From Gemmatimonadota bacterium (GTDB taxonomy: Bacteria > Gemmatimonadota > Gemmatimonadetes > Gemmatimonadales > Gemmatimonadaceae), in contig JAQBPX010000014.1 in assembly GCA_028287305.1 (NCBI GenBank), forward strand, positions 62,001-126,000: a stretch of DNA of 64,000 bases. Direction: 5' to 3'. Positions 8,749-18,033 of the stretch are shown piece by piece. How positions within the stretch are numbered: the first letter of the stretch is position 1; every line of letters starts with the position of its first letter. Both the position numbers and the translations under genes were made by a program. Under the pieces are notes generated by a model. That model did no database searches, had not been told where the DNA came from, and saw nothing but the letters and a program-made list of their open reading frames with translations.

Positions 8749-9669
8749 TCAGTCGCGAATGGAGTGACCGGTGAGCTTGAGGAAGACGTCCTCGAGGCTC
8801 GGCAGCACGGTGCGGAAGTCCTTCACGTGAATGCGACTCTCCGACAGGCACTCGATCACGCTGCTCACGAACTGCTCGCCGCTGCCGTGAAGCGTGTAGC
8901 GCGAGCCATCGCGCGTCATCGAGCTGGCGCGGGCGACGTTCGCGAGCTGGTCGCCAGCGTGTTCGTCGTCGGTCACGAGCACCACGCTGCGCTCGGGCAC
9001 GTGGCGATCCACCAGCTCGGCCGGGCTGCCGACGTCGATGATGCGGCCGTACTCGATGATCGCGACGCGATCGCAGAGCTTCTCCGCTTCTTCCATGAGG
9101 TGCGTGGTGAGGAACACCGTCTTTCCGCGCTCGCGAATGCCGCGCACCAGCTCCCAGATGGCGCGCCGCGCCTGCGGGTCGAGGCCGGTGGTGAGCTCGT
9201 CGAGGAACACGACCTCGGGATCGTTGATGAGCGCGAGCGCGATGAAGAGCCGCTGCTTCTGCCCACCGGAGAGCGTCATGAACCAGGCATCGCGCTTCTC
9301 GACCAGCCCGAGCTGCTCGAGGAGCTGCTCGCCGATCTTCGGCTGCTTGCGATAGAGCGACGCCCAGAGCTGCACCGCCTCCCACACCTTGATGCGCTTC
9401 TGCAGCTGCGCCTGCTGCAGCTGCACGCCGATGCGCTCCTGCAGCTGGTAGACGTCGCGAAAGGGATCGAGCCCCAGCACGGAGATCGTGCCGCTGTCGG
9501 GGGTGCGGATGCCCTCCACGCACTCCATGGTGGTCGTCTTGCCGGCGCCGTTCGGGCCGATGAGCCCGAAGATCTCGCCGTCGCGCACCTCCAGCGACAC
9601 GTCGTGAACGGCCACGAGCGAGCCATACGTCTTGCGAATGCCGGACACGCGGATGGCGGGGGGAGACAT
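8749..9669 (-). CDS. ABC transporter ATP-binding protein
   Basis: 306 residues. Nucleotide-binding motifs are complete: Walker A GPNGAGKTTT near residue 40, the signature LSGGQKQRL near 135, Walker B VVFLDELTTGLDP near 155, and the H-loop histidine in FLTTHLME. A C-terminal extension of about 85 residues (LVTDDEHAGDQL onward, ending LPSLEDVFLKLTGHSIRD) is typical of exporter ATPases of the CcmA/DrrA class. The gene precedes its permease on the minus strand. The start ATG at 9667-9669 is the only plausible one; an 82-bp gap separates it from the small membrane-protein gene on the other strand. Confidence 0.95.
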   Translation of the reverse strand: MSPPAIRVSGIRKTYGSLVAVHDVSLEVRDGEIFGLIGPNGAGKTTTMECVEGIRTPDSGTISVLGLDPFRDVYQLQERIGVQLQQAQLQKRIKVWEAVQLWASLYRKQPKIGEQLLEQLGLVEKRDAWFMTLSGGQKQRLFIALALINDPEVVFLDELTTGLDPQARRAIWELVRGIRERGKTVFLTTHLMEEAEKLCDRVAIIEYGRIIDVGSPAELVDRHVPERSVVLVTDDEHAGDQLANVARASSMTRDGSRYTLHGSGEQFVSSVIECLSESRIHVKDFRTVLPSLEDVFLKLTGHSIRD

Positions 9670-9751
9670 CCCGCATAGTAGCGCACTATTCCCGACAACG
9701 CCCGATTCGCAACGGGGCTAGCGTGAGGGCATTCACTTCAGCGAGCAGCCC

Positions 9752-9907
9752 ATGAAAGCCATTCCCGGCACCAACATCACGATCTTCCTGCTCTTCTTCG
9801 GCCTGGCGGCCCTCGAGGCGGTCCAGTCGCGGAACTGGATTCGCGTGGCCCTCTGGGCAGCGCTCGCCCTCGTATTCCTGCGGGCGGACGGCCTGAAGCT
9901 GCGATAG
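9752..9907 (+). CDS. Small two-helix membrane protein (51 aa)
   Basis: A short gene beginning MKAIPGTNITIFLLFFGLAA and ending DGLKLR. Two hydrophobic stretches (residues 9-21 and 30-44) are separated by EAVQSRNW, suggesting a helical hairpin. Codon use is host-like and it lies 47 bp upstream of the amine-oxidase gene on the same strand, so it could be cotranscribed. No family is recognised and there is no strong Shine-Dalgarno sequence, so its existence is moderately supported. Confidence 0.5.
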   Translation: MKAIPGTNITIFLLFFGLAALEAVQSRNWIRVALWAALALVFLRADGLKLR

Positions 9908-9954
9908 CGGCGACGGCGGCGGTGACGGCGCAGCCATTGCGTCGTCGCCGGTCC

Positions 9955-11319
9955 ATGGGAAAACGGGAATCGCTCCGGCGGGTGGACGTCGCCATCGTCG
10001 GCGCCGGGGTCGCGGGCCTCGCCGCCGCGCGTGACCTGGCCGAGCACGGATTCACCGTGGAGGTGCTCGAGGCACGCGACCGCATCGGCGGTCGCGTATT
10101 CACGACCTGGACGGATGCCATCGCGCACCCGATCGAGCTCGGCGCCGAGTTCCTGCACGGCGACACGCCCGAGACGGATCGAATCTCGCGCGAGGCCGGC
10201 GCGACCATCCTGGACATCGAGGGCGACCGCTGGTACAGCGAGCGCACGCGCTTCCGGCCGAGCCCCGACGACTTCTTCGAGAAGCTCGACATCATCATGA
10301 AGCGGCTGAAGAAGCTGAAGGGCCCGGACGTGAGCTTTGGCGAGTTCCTCGACACCATGCCCGGCGGCCGTCGCTTCGCGCGCGAGCGCGCGCTGGCGAG
10401 GCAGTGGGTGCAGGGCTTTCACGCGGCGGAGCCGGCGCTGGCCAGCGCGCGCGCGCTGGCCGACGGCGGCAGCCCCGGCGATGACGAGGAGGAGCAACGG
10501 CAGGCGCGGCTCGCCGACGGCTACTCGGCGATCCCCGATCACCTGGCGAGCGCGCTGCCACGTGCGCCGAGGCTCGGCACCGTGGTGACGGAGGTGGCAT
10601 GGTCGCGTGGAGACGTTGAGCTCACGTTGCGCTCGACGAGCGGCCGGGCGCTGCCCTCGCTGGCCGCTCGAGCGGTGGTCGTCACCGTGCCGTTGTCGGT
10701 GCTCAAGGCCCCGCGCGACGTGGAGGGGTCCATCGTGTTCGCGCCGGAGTTGCCGGTTGCGCGGCGGGAGGAGATGGGCAGGCTCGAGATGGGGCATGTC
10801 TTGCGCCTGTCGGTGGTGCTCGATGAGCGCGTGTGGATCACGGACCCGCCGCGCGTGATGAAGGCCGGCGAAAAGAGCCTGCGAAGCATGGCCTTCCTGC
10901 ATCCGGCGCGCGGCGGGATGCCGGTGGTGTGGACCACGTACCCGGTGGAGGCGCCGATGCTGATCGCATGGATGGGCGGCCCTGCGGCGGTGGCGCTGCA
11001 GCGCGAGGGCCGCCCGGCGATCGAGCAGCGCATCGTGCGCGCGCTGGCGGAAACCCTGCACATGACGCCGCGCCGCTTCGACAAGCACGTCGTCGCGTGT
11101 CACCTGCATGATTGGACGGCCGACCCGTACTCGCAGGGCGCCTACAGCTACGTGGGAGTGGGCGGAACCGAGTCCGCAGTGGCGCTAGCGCGCCCGGTAC
11201 AGGGCACGCTCTTCTTCGCGGGCGAGGCGTACGACTCCGAGGGGCGGAACGGCACGGTGGAGGGTGCGCTCGGCTCCGGACGGAAGGCCGCGAGGCAGGT
11301 GAGGCGAGTGCTCGGTTGA
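9955..11319 (+). CDS. FAD-dependent amine oxidase
   Basis: 454 residues from the ATG at 9955; an in-frame GTG at 9922 would add eleven residues. The N-terminal dinucleotide-binding fold reads VAIVGAGVAGLAAARDLAEHG followed by VEVLEARDRIGGRVFT, the FAD-binding signature of flavin monoamine oxidases. The C-terminal FAD block is FAGEAYDSEGRNGTVEGAL. The middle contains the substrate domain (about 60-300). No signal peptide is seen, so it is probably cytoplasmic. It would oxidise a primary or polyamine-type substrate to the imine with release of peroxide; the exact substrate is unknown. Confidence 0.9.
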   Translation: MGKRESLRRVDVAIVGAGVAGLAAARDLAEHGFTVEVLEARDRIGGRVFTTWTDAIAHPIELGAEFLHGDTPETDRISREAGATILDIEGDRWYSERTRFRPSPDDFFEKLDIIMKRLKKLKGPDVSFGEFLDTMPGGRRFARERALARQWVQGFHAAEPALASARALADGGSPGDDEEEQRQARLADGYSAIPDHLASALPRAPRLGTVVTEVAWSRGDVELTLRSTSGRALPSLAARAVVVTVPLSVLKAPRDVEGSIVFAPELPVARREEMGRLEMGHVLRLSVVLDERVWITDPPRVMKAGEKSLRSMAFLHPARGGMPVVWTTYPVEAPMLIAWMGGPAAVALQREGRPAIEQRIVRALAETLHMTPRRFDKHVVACHLHDWTADPYSQGAYSYVGVGGTESAVALARPVQGTLFFAGEAYDSEGRNGTVEGALGSGRKAARQVRRVLG

Positions 11320-11367
11320 GACGCTGCGTGACTTCCGGCCACGCTGGAGGTTGCGCACCATTCGGGC

Positions 11368-11505
11368 ATGGACTCTCCAGACGAACGCGTTGCGGCTGCG
11401 CGGCAGCCCCGGTTTTCGAAGTGGGCGCTGCGTTACCTGAAGCTATTCCTCGTGTTCCTCGTGATCCTGATGATCCCAATCCTCGTGATCCAGTTCATGC
11501 CTTGA
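11368..11505 (+). CDS. Small single-helix membrane protein (45 aa)
   Basis: Reads MDSPDERVAAARQPRFSKWA and then a leucine/isoleucine-rich helix (about residues 22-43) ending QFMP. The charged N-terminus and single transmembrane segment suggest a small inner-membrane protein. It starts 48 bp after the amine-oxidase gene, and a nested inverted repeat begins 19 bp after its stop, in the same polarity that element has downstream of other genes. No family recognised. Confidence 0.45.
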   Translation: MDSPDERVAAARQPRFSKWALRYLKLFLVFLVILMIPILVIQFMP

Positions 11506-11524
11506 GCCGCTCGCGCCGCGGCCG

Positions 11525-11636
11525 AACAGCTTGAGACACGGATTTCACGGGGCGCGCGGTTGGCGCGCCACACGGGTACTGCATCAGATCGGTGTGCCGC
11601 CGCAGGCGGCCAGTGAAATCCGTGTCGAAAGCTGTT
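11525..11636 (+). repeat. Nested inverted repeat, copy 1 (short-core form)
   Basis: Outer arms AACAGCTTGAGACACGG and its complement CCGTGTCGAAAGCTGTT enclose two side hairpins: GGCGCGC/GCGCGCC on the left, CCGCC/GGCGG on the right. The core here is only about 20 nt. It begins 19 bp after a plus-strand stop with the GCGCGCC hairpin nearest that gene. Confidence 0.85.
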
Positions 11637-11665
11637 GCCGTTGAGGCAGTTTCAGTGAAGACCAC

Positions 11666-11694
11666 GGCAGATCCTTCGCGTTGCTCAGGATGAC
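11666..11694 (-). repeat. 30-nt dispersed repeat, copy 1
   Basis: Minus-strand match to GTCATCCTGAGC..GCGAAGGATCTGCC. It sits 30 nt past copy 1 of the nested inverted repeat, the same order as at 11871, 16950, 24003 and 37789. Confidence 0.8.
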
Positions 11695-11789
11695 AACGGG
11701 CCTCGCGCGCCATCCAGGTCCATCCACCCACGACCCAAGGAAATTCCAATCATCCCGGCCGAGAGCTCGTACACGAGCGCGCAACTGCC

Positions 11790-11840
11790 GTACCCGTGTG
11801 CCGCCGCAGGCGGCCAGTGAAATCCGTGTCGAAAGCTGTT
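11790..11840 (+). repeat. Nested inverted repeat, copy 2 (3' half only)
   Basis: Only the second half is present: CCCGTGTG, the CCGCC/GGCGG hairpin and CAGTGAAATCCGTGTC. No partner arm exists upstream, so this is a truncated copy or the scar of a tandem duplication; the flanking GTTGCCGTTGAGGCA matches copy 1. Confidence 0.75.
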
Positions 11841-11870
11841 GCCGTTGAGGCACTTTCAGTGACGGCGAAC

Positions 11871-11900
11871 GGCAGATCCCTCGCTGTCGCTCAGGATGAC
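11871..11900 (-). repeat. 30-nt dispersed repeat, copy 2
   Basis: Minus-strand match to the GTCATCCTGAGC family, again just after a nested inverted repeat (11790-11840). It duplicates the arrangement at 11525-11694. Confidence 0.8.
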
Positions 11901-11938
11901 CACCGGCCACGGCGCAACGATTGCACTGCCCCACCCCG

Positions 11939-12385
11939 ATGAAATCCTTCCCCGGATGGCTCATCGCACTCGCCCTGGCGAGCGCCTGCCAGCACGCGAC
12001 CCCTGCCTCCACGCTGCCCGCCGACACGGAAGCGCCGTGGAACTGCGCGCCATCGCGCGGTGACATCGCCGCCCGCCTGATCACCTGGACCCGCCAGATC
12101 GTCTCTGACACCGGCGCCGCCGCCGCGGAGCGTCGCACCACCTACCAGCTGCCGCAGATCCCGCGCAGCGAAGTTCGGCCCGTCGCCGAGCGCGAGACCT
12201 GCGCGCGCGCCGGCCTCGCCTACGGCACCATCGCAAAGCCCGGCGTCCCCAACAGCGTGGTCGTCATCCTCGCCGGCGATCGCTACCTCGCGATCAACCT
12301 CAGCGCCATCATGACCAGCGGCGAGTACCTCACCGCCGTGATCCTCGACCGGAACTTCAAGCCGATCGCCTGGCTCACGATCTAG
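11939..12385 (+). CDS. Putative lipoprotein of unknown function
   Basis: 148 residues from ATG 11939. A signal peptide (MKSFPGWLIALALASAC) ends in a lipobox-like cysteine at residue 17, so it is probably a membrane-anchored periplasmic lipoprotein. The mature part has an alpha-helical start (RGDIAARLITWTRQIVSD) and a beta-rich end (NSVVVILAGDRYLAINLS, LDRNFKPIAWLTI). No family is recognised. Its stop overlaps the convergent gene at 12382 by 4 bp. The two composite repeats upstream separate it from the amine-oxidase operon. Confidence 0.7.
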   Translation: MKSFPGWLIALALASACQHATPASTLPADTEAPWNCAPSRGDIAARLITWTRQIVSDTGAAAAERRTTYQLPQIPRSEVRPVAERETCARAGLAYGTIAKPGVPNSVVVILAGDRYLAINLSAIMTSGEYLTAVILDRNFKPIAWLTI

Positions 12386-12975
12386 GGTTCCGGCTCGTCG
12401 TGGGGCGGGCAATCGGGCAACTCCCGCGGCGTCGTATCGGGATACCGCGCCCGCTGCACACTGTCGTAGCAGGCCACCAGGCGCAGCGAATCAGGCACCG
12501 CCCCCTCGATCGTCCGGAAATAGAGGAGGGAGTCTCCCGTGCCGTGCTGTGACCAATACCGCAGCAGGCCCCCCTCGGCCAGTTGATACTCGATCCGGAT
12601 GGGGCGCGCCGACAGCGCATCTACCCGGAACGCCAGCACCGCATGGTCCGACTGCACCTCGCTCAGCCAGAAAAACCAGGATTGCCGGTCCTCGTGCGCC
12701 ATCTCCACCCACGCCTCCAGCACGCGCAGCTTCCGCTTGCCCACGGGGACCAGTCCTGGCGCGAGGGGCACGCGCTGCATCAGTCTTCCGTGCGCCTCGG
12801 CGTCCGCGGAGTTCCAGTGCGGAACGCCCCGGCTGGTCATGTTCGCCCGGGAGCCGGTCACCATGCACTGCCCCAGCGCCACGAACAGCAGGAAGCCGAG
12901 CACGATCGCCAGGGCAAGCTGCTTCGCCGAGTGCACCCAGCCGGACTTGCGAGACGTACCCGTCGACATGGCCAT
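12382..12975 (-). CDS. Membrane-anchored hypothetical protein
   Basis: 197 residues. One transmembrane helix (about 19-38, LALAIVLGFLLFVALGQCMV) is followed by a roughly 160-residue soluble domain with strands around KRKLRVLEAWVEMAH, SWFFWLSEVQSDHAVLAFRV and IRIEYQLAEGGLLRYW. It ends in a proline- and acid-rich tail. The topology suggests a periplasmic domain. The start is ATG 12975 with a second ATG two codons in. It is divergent from the M20 peptidase gene (54 bp apart). Family not recognised. Confidence 0.65.
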   Translation of the reverse strand: MAMSTGTSRKSGWVHSAKQLALAIVLGFLLFVALGQCMVTGSRANMTSRGVPHWNSADAEAHGRLMQRVPLAPGLVPVGKRKLRVLEAWVEMAHEDRQSWFFWLSEVQSDHAVLAFRVDALSARPIRIEYQLAEGGLLRYWSQHGTGDSLLYFRTIEGAVPDSLRLVACYDSVQRARYPDTTPRELPDCPPHDEPEP

Positions 12976-13029
12976 CCCCGAAGCTTTTCCCGCATTGCCA
13001 ACTCGTCAAGCGGGGCGGTATCGTACTCC

Positions 13030-14480
13030 ATGATCCGCCCCTCCCTCCGCGCCCTGGCTGGCCTCCTGCTCGCCGCCCCCTCCGTCGCATTCGCCCAGGC
13101 CCGCGCCCCGCGCGACAACACGGCCTCGCTCCTCACTTCCCTCGACGCACGCGCCCCGCACTACGCCGGCATCGCGAAGCAGATCTGGGGCTTCGCCGAG
13201 CTCGGCTTCCTCGAGACGAAGAGCAGCGCGCTCCTCCAGTCGGAGCTGCAGTCCTCGGGCTTCCGGGTGAATGCGGGAATCGCCGGCATCCCCACCGCCT
13301 TCACCGCTGAATACGGAAGCGGCAAGCCGGTGATCGCGATCATCGGCGAGTTCGACGCGCTTCCCGGCCTCTCGCAGGACACGCTCCCCGAGCGTCACGC
13401 GCTCATCGAGAACGGCTCGGGTCACGGCTGCGGGCACAACCTCTTCGGCACCGCCGCCGCCGCATCCGCCATCGCGATCCGCGAATGGATGATCGCCAAC
13501 AAGGTGCAAGGCACGGTGCGCTTCTATGGCGCGCCCGCCGAGGAGGGCGGATCAGGCAAGGTGTACATGGTGCGCGACGGCCTGTTCAACGACGTCGACG
13601 CAGCCGTCACCTGGCACCCGGGCGACGCGAACGCCGTCTCCGGCACGAGCTCACTCGCCAACATCTCCGGCAAGTTCCGCTTTCACGGCGTGAGCTCGCA
13701 CGCAGCGATGAGTCCCGAGAACGGTCGCTCCGCGCTCGACGCCGTGGAGATCATGGACGTGATGACCAACTTCATGCGCGAGCACGTGCCGCAGGAAGCG
13801 CGCATCCACTACGTGATCACGAACGGCGGCCGCGCACCCAACGTCGTACCGGACTTCGCGGAGGTGTACTACTACGTCCGCCATCCGCAGATGAAGAACG
13901 TGTCCGAGATCTGGGCGCGCGTGGAGGACGCCGCGAAGGGCGCCGCGCTCGGTACCGGCACCACGTATGACGTCGCCATCATCGGCTCCGCCTACAACCT
14001 GCTGATCAACGAAACACTCGCGAAGGTGCAGCAGCGCGCGCTCGAGCGCGTGGGCGGCTATACCTACTCGGCCAGCGAGCGCGCATGGGCCGACAAGCTG
14101 CGCACCACGCTGCCACCGTCAGCGATCCCGCTCGAGGCGACGAACACGGTGTCGCCGCTCGACCTCACCTCGCCCGCAGGCGGTGGCTCGACCGACGTGG
14201 GCGACGTGAGCTGGGTCGTCCCCACCGTGCAGCTCACGTCGGCAACGTGGGTGCCGGGCACCAGCGCGCACTCCTGGCAGGCGGTTGCCGCGGGCGGCAT
14301 GTCCATCGGCAGCAAGGGGATGATGGTCGCGGCAAAGACCATCGCGCTCACCGTGGCCGACCTCTTCCAGTCGCCAGCCACGCTCACCGCCGCGCGCGCG
14401 GAGCTCGAGCGGCAGCGGGGGCCGAACTTCCACTACGCCACGAAGCTCGGCTCGCAGAAGCCGGCGCTGGATTACAGAAA

Positions 14481-14484
<4 letters not shown>
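13030..14484 (+). CDS. Exported M20-family metallopeptidase/amidohydrolase
   Basis: 484 residues. A signal peptide (MIRPSLRALAGLLLAAPSVAFA) precedes a dinuclear metallohydrolase of the M20/AbgB-like amidohydrolase group. Visible markers are the IIGEFDALPG block, HGCGHN (metal ligands), PAEEGGSGKVYM (catalytic acid region), AVTWHPGDAN and the dimerisation domain starting about residue 210 (SGKFRFHGVSSHAAM). It would hydrolyse an N-acyl or dipeptide bond in the periplasm. The start is fixed by the signal peptide. The stop overlaps the GTG of the Ser/Thr kinase gene (GTGA), so the two are co-translated. Confidence 0.9.
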
Positions 14485-16385
<1,901 letters not shown>

Positions 16386-16428
16386 TTCACGCAATCATGG
16401 ATTGAAACGACCCTTTCCCCCGGACCAC

Positions 16429-16950
16429 ATGCATTGTCGCTTTCTCGTGCTCGCCCTCTTCGCGTCGTCGGTGGCCCACGCACAGGCGGACACCGCCGCC
16501 TCGCATCGCGCGGCGGCCGAGCAACTGCTGGCGGTCACGAAGGCCGAGAAGATGGCGACGGACATGCAGTCGTCGATCTTCAAGACCATGCCGGCGATGG
16601 GCTCCGACTCCGCGGTCACGCGGCGGATGCAGGAACCGCTGCGCCAGTTCATGGCCGAGGAGATGAGCTTCGCGAAGATGAAGCCCGAGATGCTCGACGT
16701 GTACACGCAGGTGTTCACGGAGGCCGAGCTGCGGCAGATGGTGGACTTCTACGGCACGCCGCTGGGGCAGCTGATGCTGGACCGCATGCCGCTGGTGTTG
16801 CAGCGGTCGCAGGAGGTGGCGATGAAGCGCATCACCGCGGCGATGCCGAAGTTGCAGGTGATGATCCGGCAGTCGGTGCAGGATGAAGTCGCGCGGAGCC
16901 GGGCGGTGGCGAAGGACAAGCAGAAGGCACCCCCGAAGCCGCCCGCCTAG
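16429..16950 (+). CDS. Exported DUF2059 protein
   Basis: 173 residues from ATG 16429 (a TTG lies nine codons upstream). The signal peptide is MHCRFLVLALFASSVAHA. The mature protein is all-helical: AEQLLAVTKAEKMATDMQ, YTQVFTEAELRQMVDFYGTPLGQ and a long C-terminal helix. The E-L-x-x-M-V-x-F-Y-x-T/S-P-x-G motif is the hallmark of DUF2059, a periplasmic family of unknown biochemical role. The tail is Lys/Pro-rich. Its TAG stop (16948-16950) touches the first base of a dispersed repeat. Confidence 0.85.
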   Translation: MHCRFLVLALFASSVAHAQADTAASHRAAAEQLLAVTKAEKMATDMQSSIFKTMPAMGSDSAVTRRMQEPLRQFMAEEMSFAKMKPEMLDVYTQVFTEAELRQMVDFYGTPLGQLMLDRMPLVLQRSQEVAMKRITAAMPKLQVMIRQSVQDEVARSRAVAKDKQKAPPKPPA

Positions 16951-16979
16951 TCATCCAGAGCGCAGCGAAGGATCTGCAG
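16950..16979 (+). repeat. 30-nt dispersed repeat, copy 3
   Basis: Begins GTCATCCAGAGCGCAGCG and ends GGATCTGCAG. It starts on the last base of the DUF2059 stop codon and lies 7 nt before nested inverted repeat copy 3. Confidence 0.85.
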
Positions 16980-16985
16980 TACTGC

Positions 16986-17161
16986 AACTGCCTCGACACG
17001 GATTTCACTGGCCGCCTGCGGCGGCACACGGGTACGGCGATCGTGGCAGCAAAAGAATCGGCCCCGCTGGGCCGGGACGGGTTTTTTCGCTCTCTTGTCG
17101 TTGGCTGTACCCGTGTGGCGCGCCAAAGGCGCGCCCCGTGAAATCCGTGTCTCAAGCAGTT
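16986..17161 (-). repeat. Nested inverted repeat, copy 3 (full length)
   Basis: Arms AACTGCCTCGACACGG and CCGTGTCTCAAGCAGTT enclose the side hairpins CCGCC/GGCGG and GCGCGCC/GGCGCGC, an inner stem CACACGGGTAC/GTACCCGTGTG, and a core of about 70 nt. The core has a G+C hairpin followed by a run of six T on the plus strand (about 17066-17091), like an intrinsic terminator. It lies between convergent genes; the minus-strand DinB stop is inside its right end. Confidence 0.9.
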
Positions 17162-17670
17162 CGCCCCTGCGCTCGGGGCGACGGCCGATTGACGATCAAC
17201 GCCTCACTCGGCAGCCCGAAGATCGGCGGCGTGGGCACGCCGCGCAGGCCGAGGATCATGTACATCTGCCCGCGGTGATGCGCCTCGTGCTCGAACAGCG
17301 CGCGCAGCCACTTCCAGACCGGAATTTTCGCGTCGCCCGGCGTGAGGCACCGCTCCCCCATTCGCTCGTCGGTGAGCAGCGCGAACTGCGCGCGACTCTC
17401 GGCGTGCAGCGTGTCGTAATACTCGAGCGTGGCCTGCGCACCGGGCGCGAGGTTCGCGTCGTGCCCAGGATACTTGTTCGGCCGGTCGTGCACGGTCTCG
17501 GCGTACATCCAGCGCTCGATGCCGGCCAGGTGGCGCACCGAGTCGCCGAACGTGAACCTACCTGGACCCGGCAGCCACTCGAGGTCGTCCTCACCCGCCA
17601 GCAGCACGATGCGACGCGTCCGCGCGTGCACCTTGTCCAGGTAGTCGAGGAATTCCGTAACTGACGTCAT
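17152..17670 (-). CDS. DinB-family protein
   Basis: 172 residues from ATG 17670. It fits the DinB/YfiT four-helix-bundle metal-binding family: first helix EFLDYLDKVHARTRRIV, then the conserved histidine in DSVRHLAGIERWMY, and the paired histidines in FEHEAHHRGQMYMILGL. That arrangement is the usual H...HxxxH metal site. It is cytoplasmic and members act in thiol- or metal-dependent transfer reactions. The ATG overlaps the stop of the upstream membrane-protein gene (ATGA) and lies within a dispersed 30-nt repeat. Its stop is within a nested inverted repeat. Confidence 0.85.
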   Translation of the reverse strand: MTSVTEFLDYLDKVHARTRRIVLLAGEDDLEWLPGPGRFTFGDSVRHLAGIERWMYAETVHDRPNKYPGHDANLAPGAQATLEYYDTLHAESRAQFALLTDERMGERCLTPGDAKIPVWKWLRALFEHEAHHRGQMYMILGLRGVPTPPIFGLPSEALIVNRPSPRAQGRTA

Positions 17671-17697
17671 CCTGAGCGAAGCGAGGGATCTGCCGTT
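17666..17697 (+). repeat. 30-nt dispersed repeat, copy 4 (carries a start/stop overlap)
   Basis: Standard copy GTCATCCTGAGCGAAGCG..GATCTGCCGTT. On the minus strand it encodes the last residues (ADPSLRSG) and stop of the membrane-protein gene and the ATG of the DinB gene. Confidence 0.85.
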
Positions 17698-18032
17698 ACG
17701 CGACGAGTCACTCCCTCCACGAACGCCGCCGCACTCCACGCCAGCAATCCCGCGAACAGCACCGAGACCACCATCAGCACCGGTCCCGGCACCTGGATCG
17801 CGCCGCCGACCATCTGCGACACCGCGCCCAGTCGCCCACCGGCCGCGTCCCATAATAGCAGCAGCACCCACGCCCCCATGGCGCACCACGCGAGCGTGCT
17901 CGCCTTCCAGCGTGCACCGGCGGGCCACGCCGCTTGCGCCGCGACCAGCGGCACCGTCCACCAGCCGAACAGCCACGTCGTGAGCGCGAAGGCGATCACC
18001 GGCAACACGAACAGCAACGGGCGCGCGCGCAT
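17667..18032 (-). CDS. Three-helix membrane protein of unknown function
   Basis: 121 residues: MRARPLLFVLPVIAFALTTW begins the first of three or four hydrophobic helices (about 5-25, 27-37, 45-65 and 80-103). The C-terminal eight residues (ADPSLRSG) are encoded by a dispersed 30-nt repeat, so the natural end of this protein has been replaced or extended by the repeat. The start lies 1 bp from the penicillin acylase stop and the stop overlaps DinB, forming a three-gene minus-strand operon. No family recognised. Confidence 0.7.
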   Translation of the reverse strand: MRARPLLFVLPVIAFALTTWLFGWWTVPLVAAQAAWPAGARWKASTLAWCAMGAWVLLLLWDAAGGRLGAVSQMVGGAIQVPGPVLMVVSVLFAGLLAWSAAAFVEGVTRRVTADPSLRSG

Positions 18033-18033
18033 C

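Noticed and set aside
8074-9678. 534-codon plus-strand frame opposite the ABC exporter genes
   Set aside because: Antisense to genes with complete Walker and signature motifs; no family-like features.
16986-17161. Nested inverted repeat as an insertion sequence with transposase
   Set aside because: No frame longer than the arms exists inside and no target duplication is apparent; non-coding.
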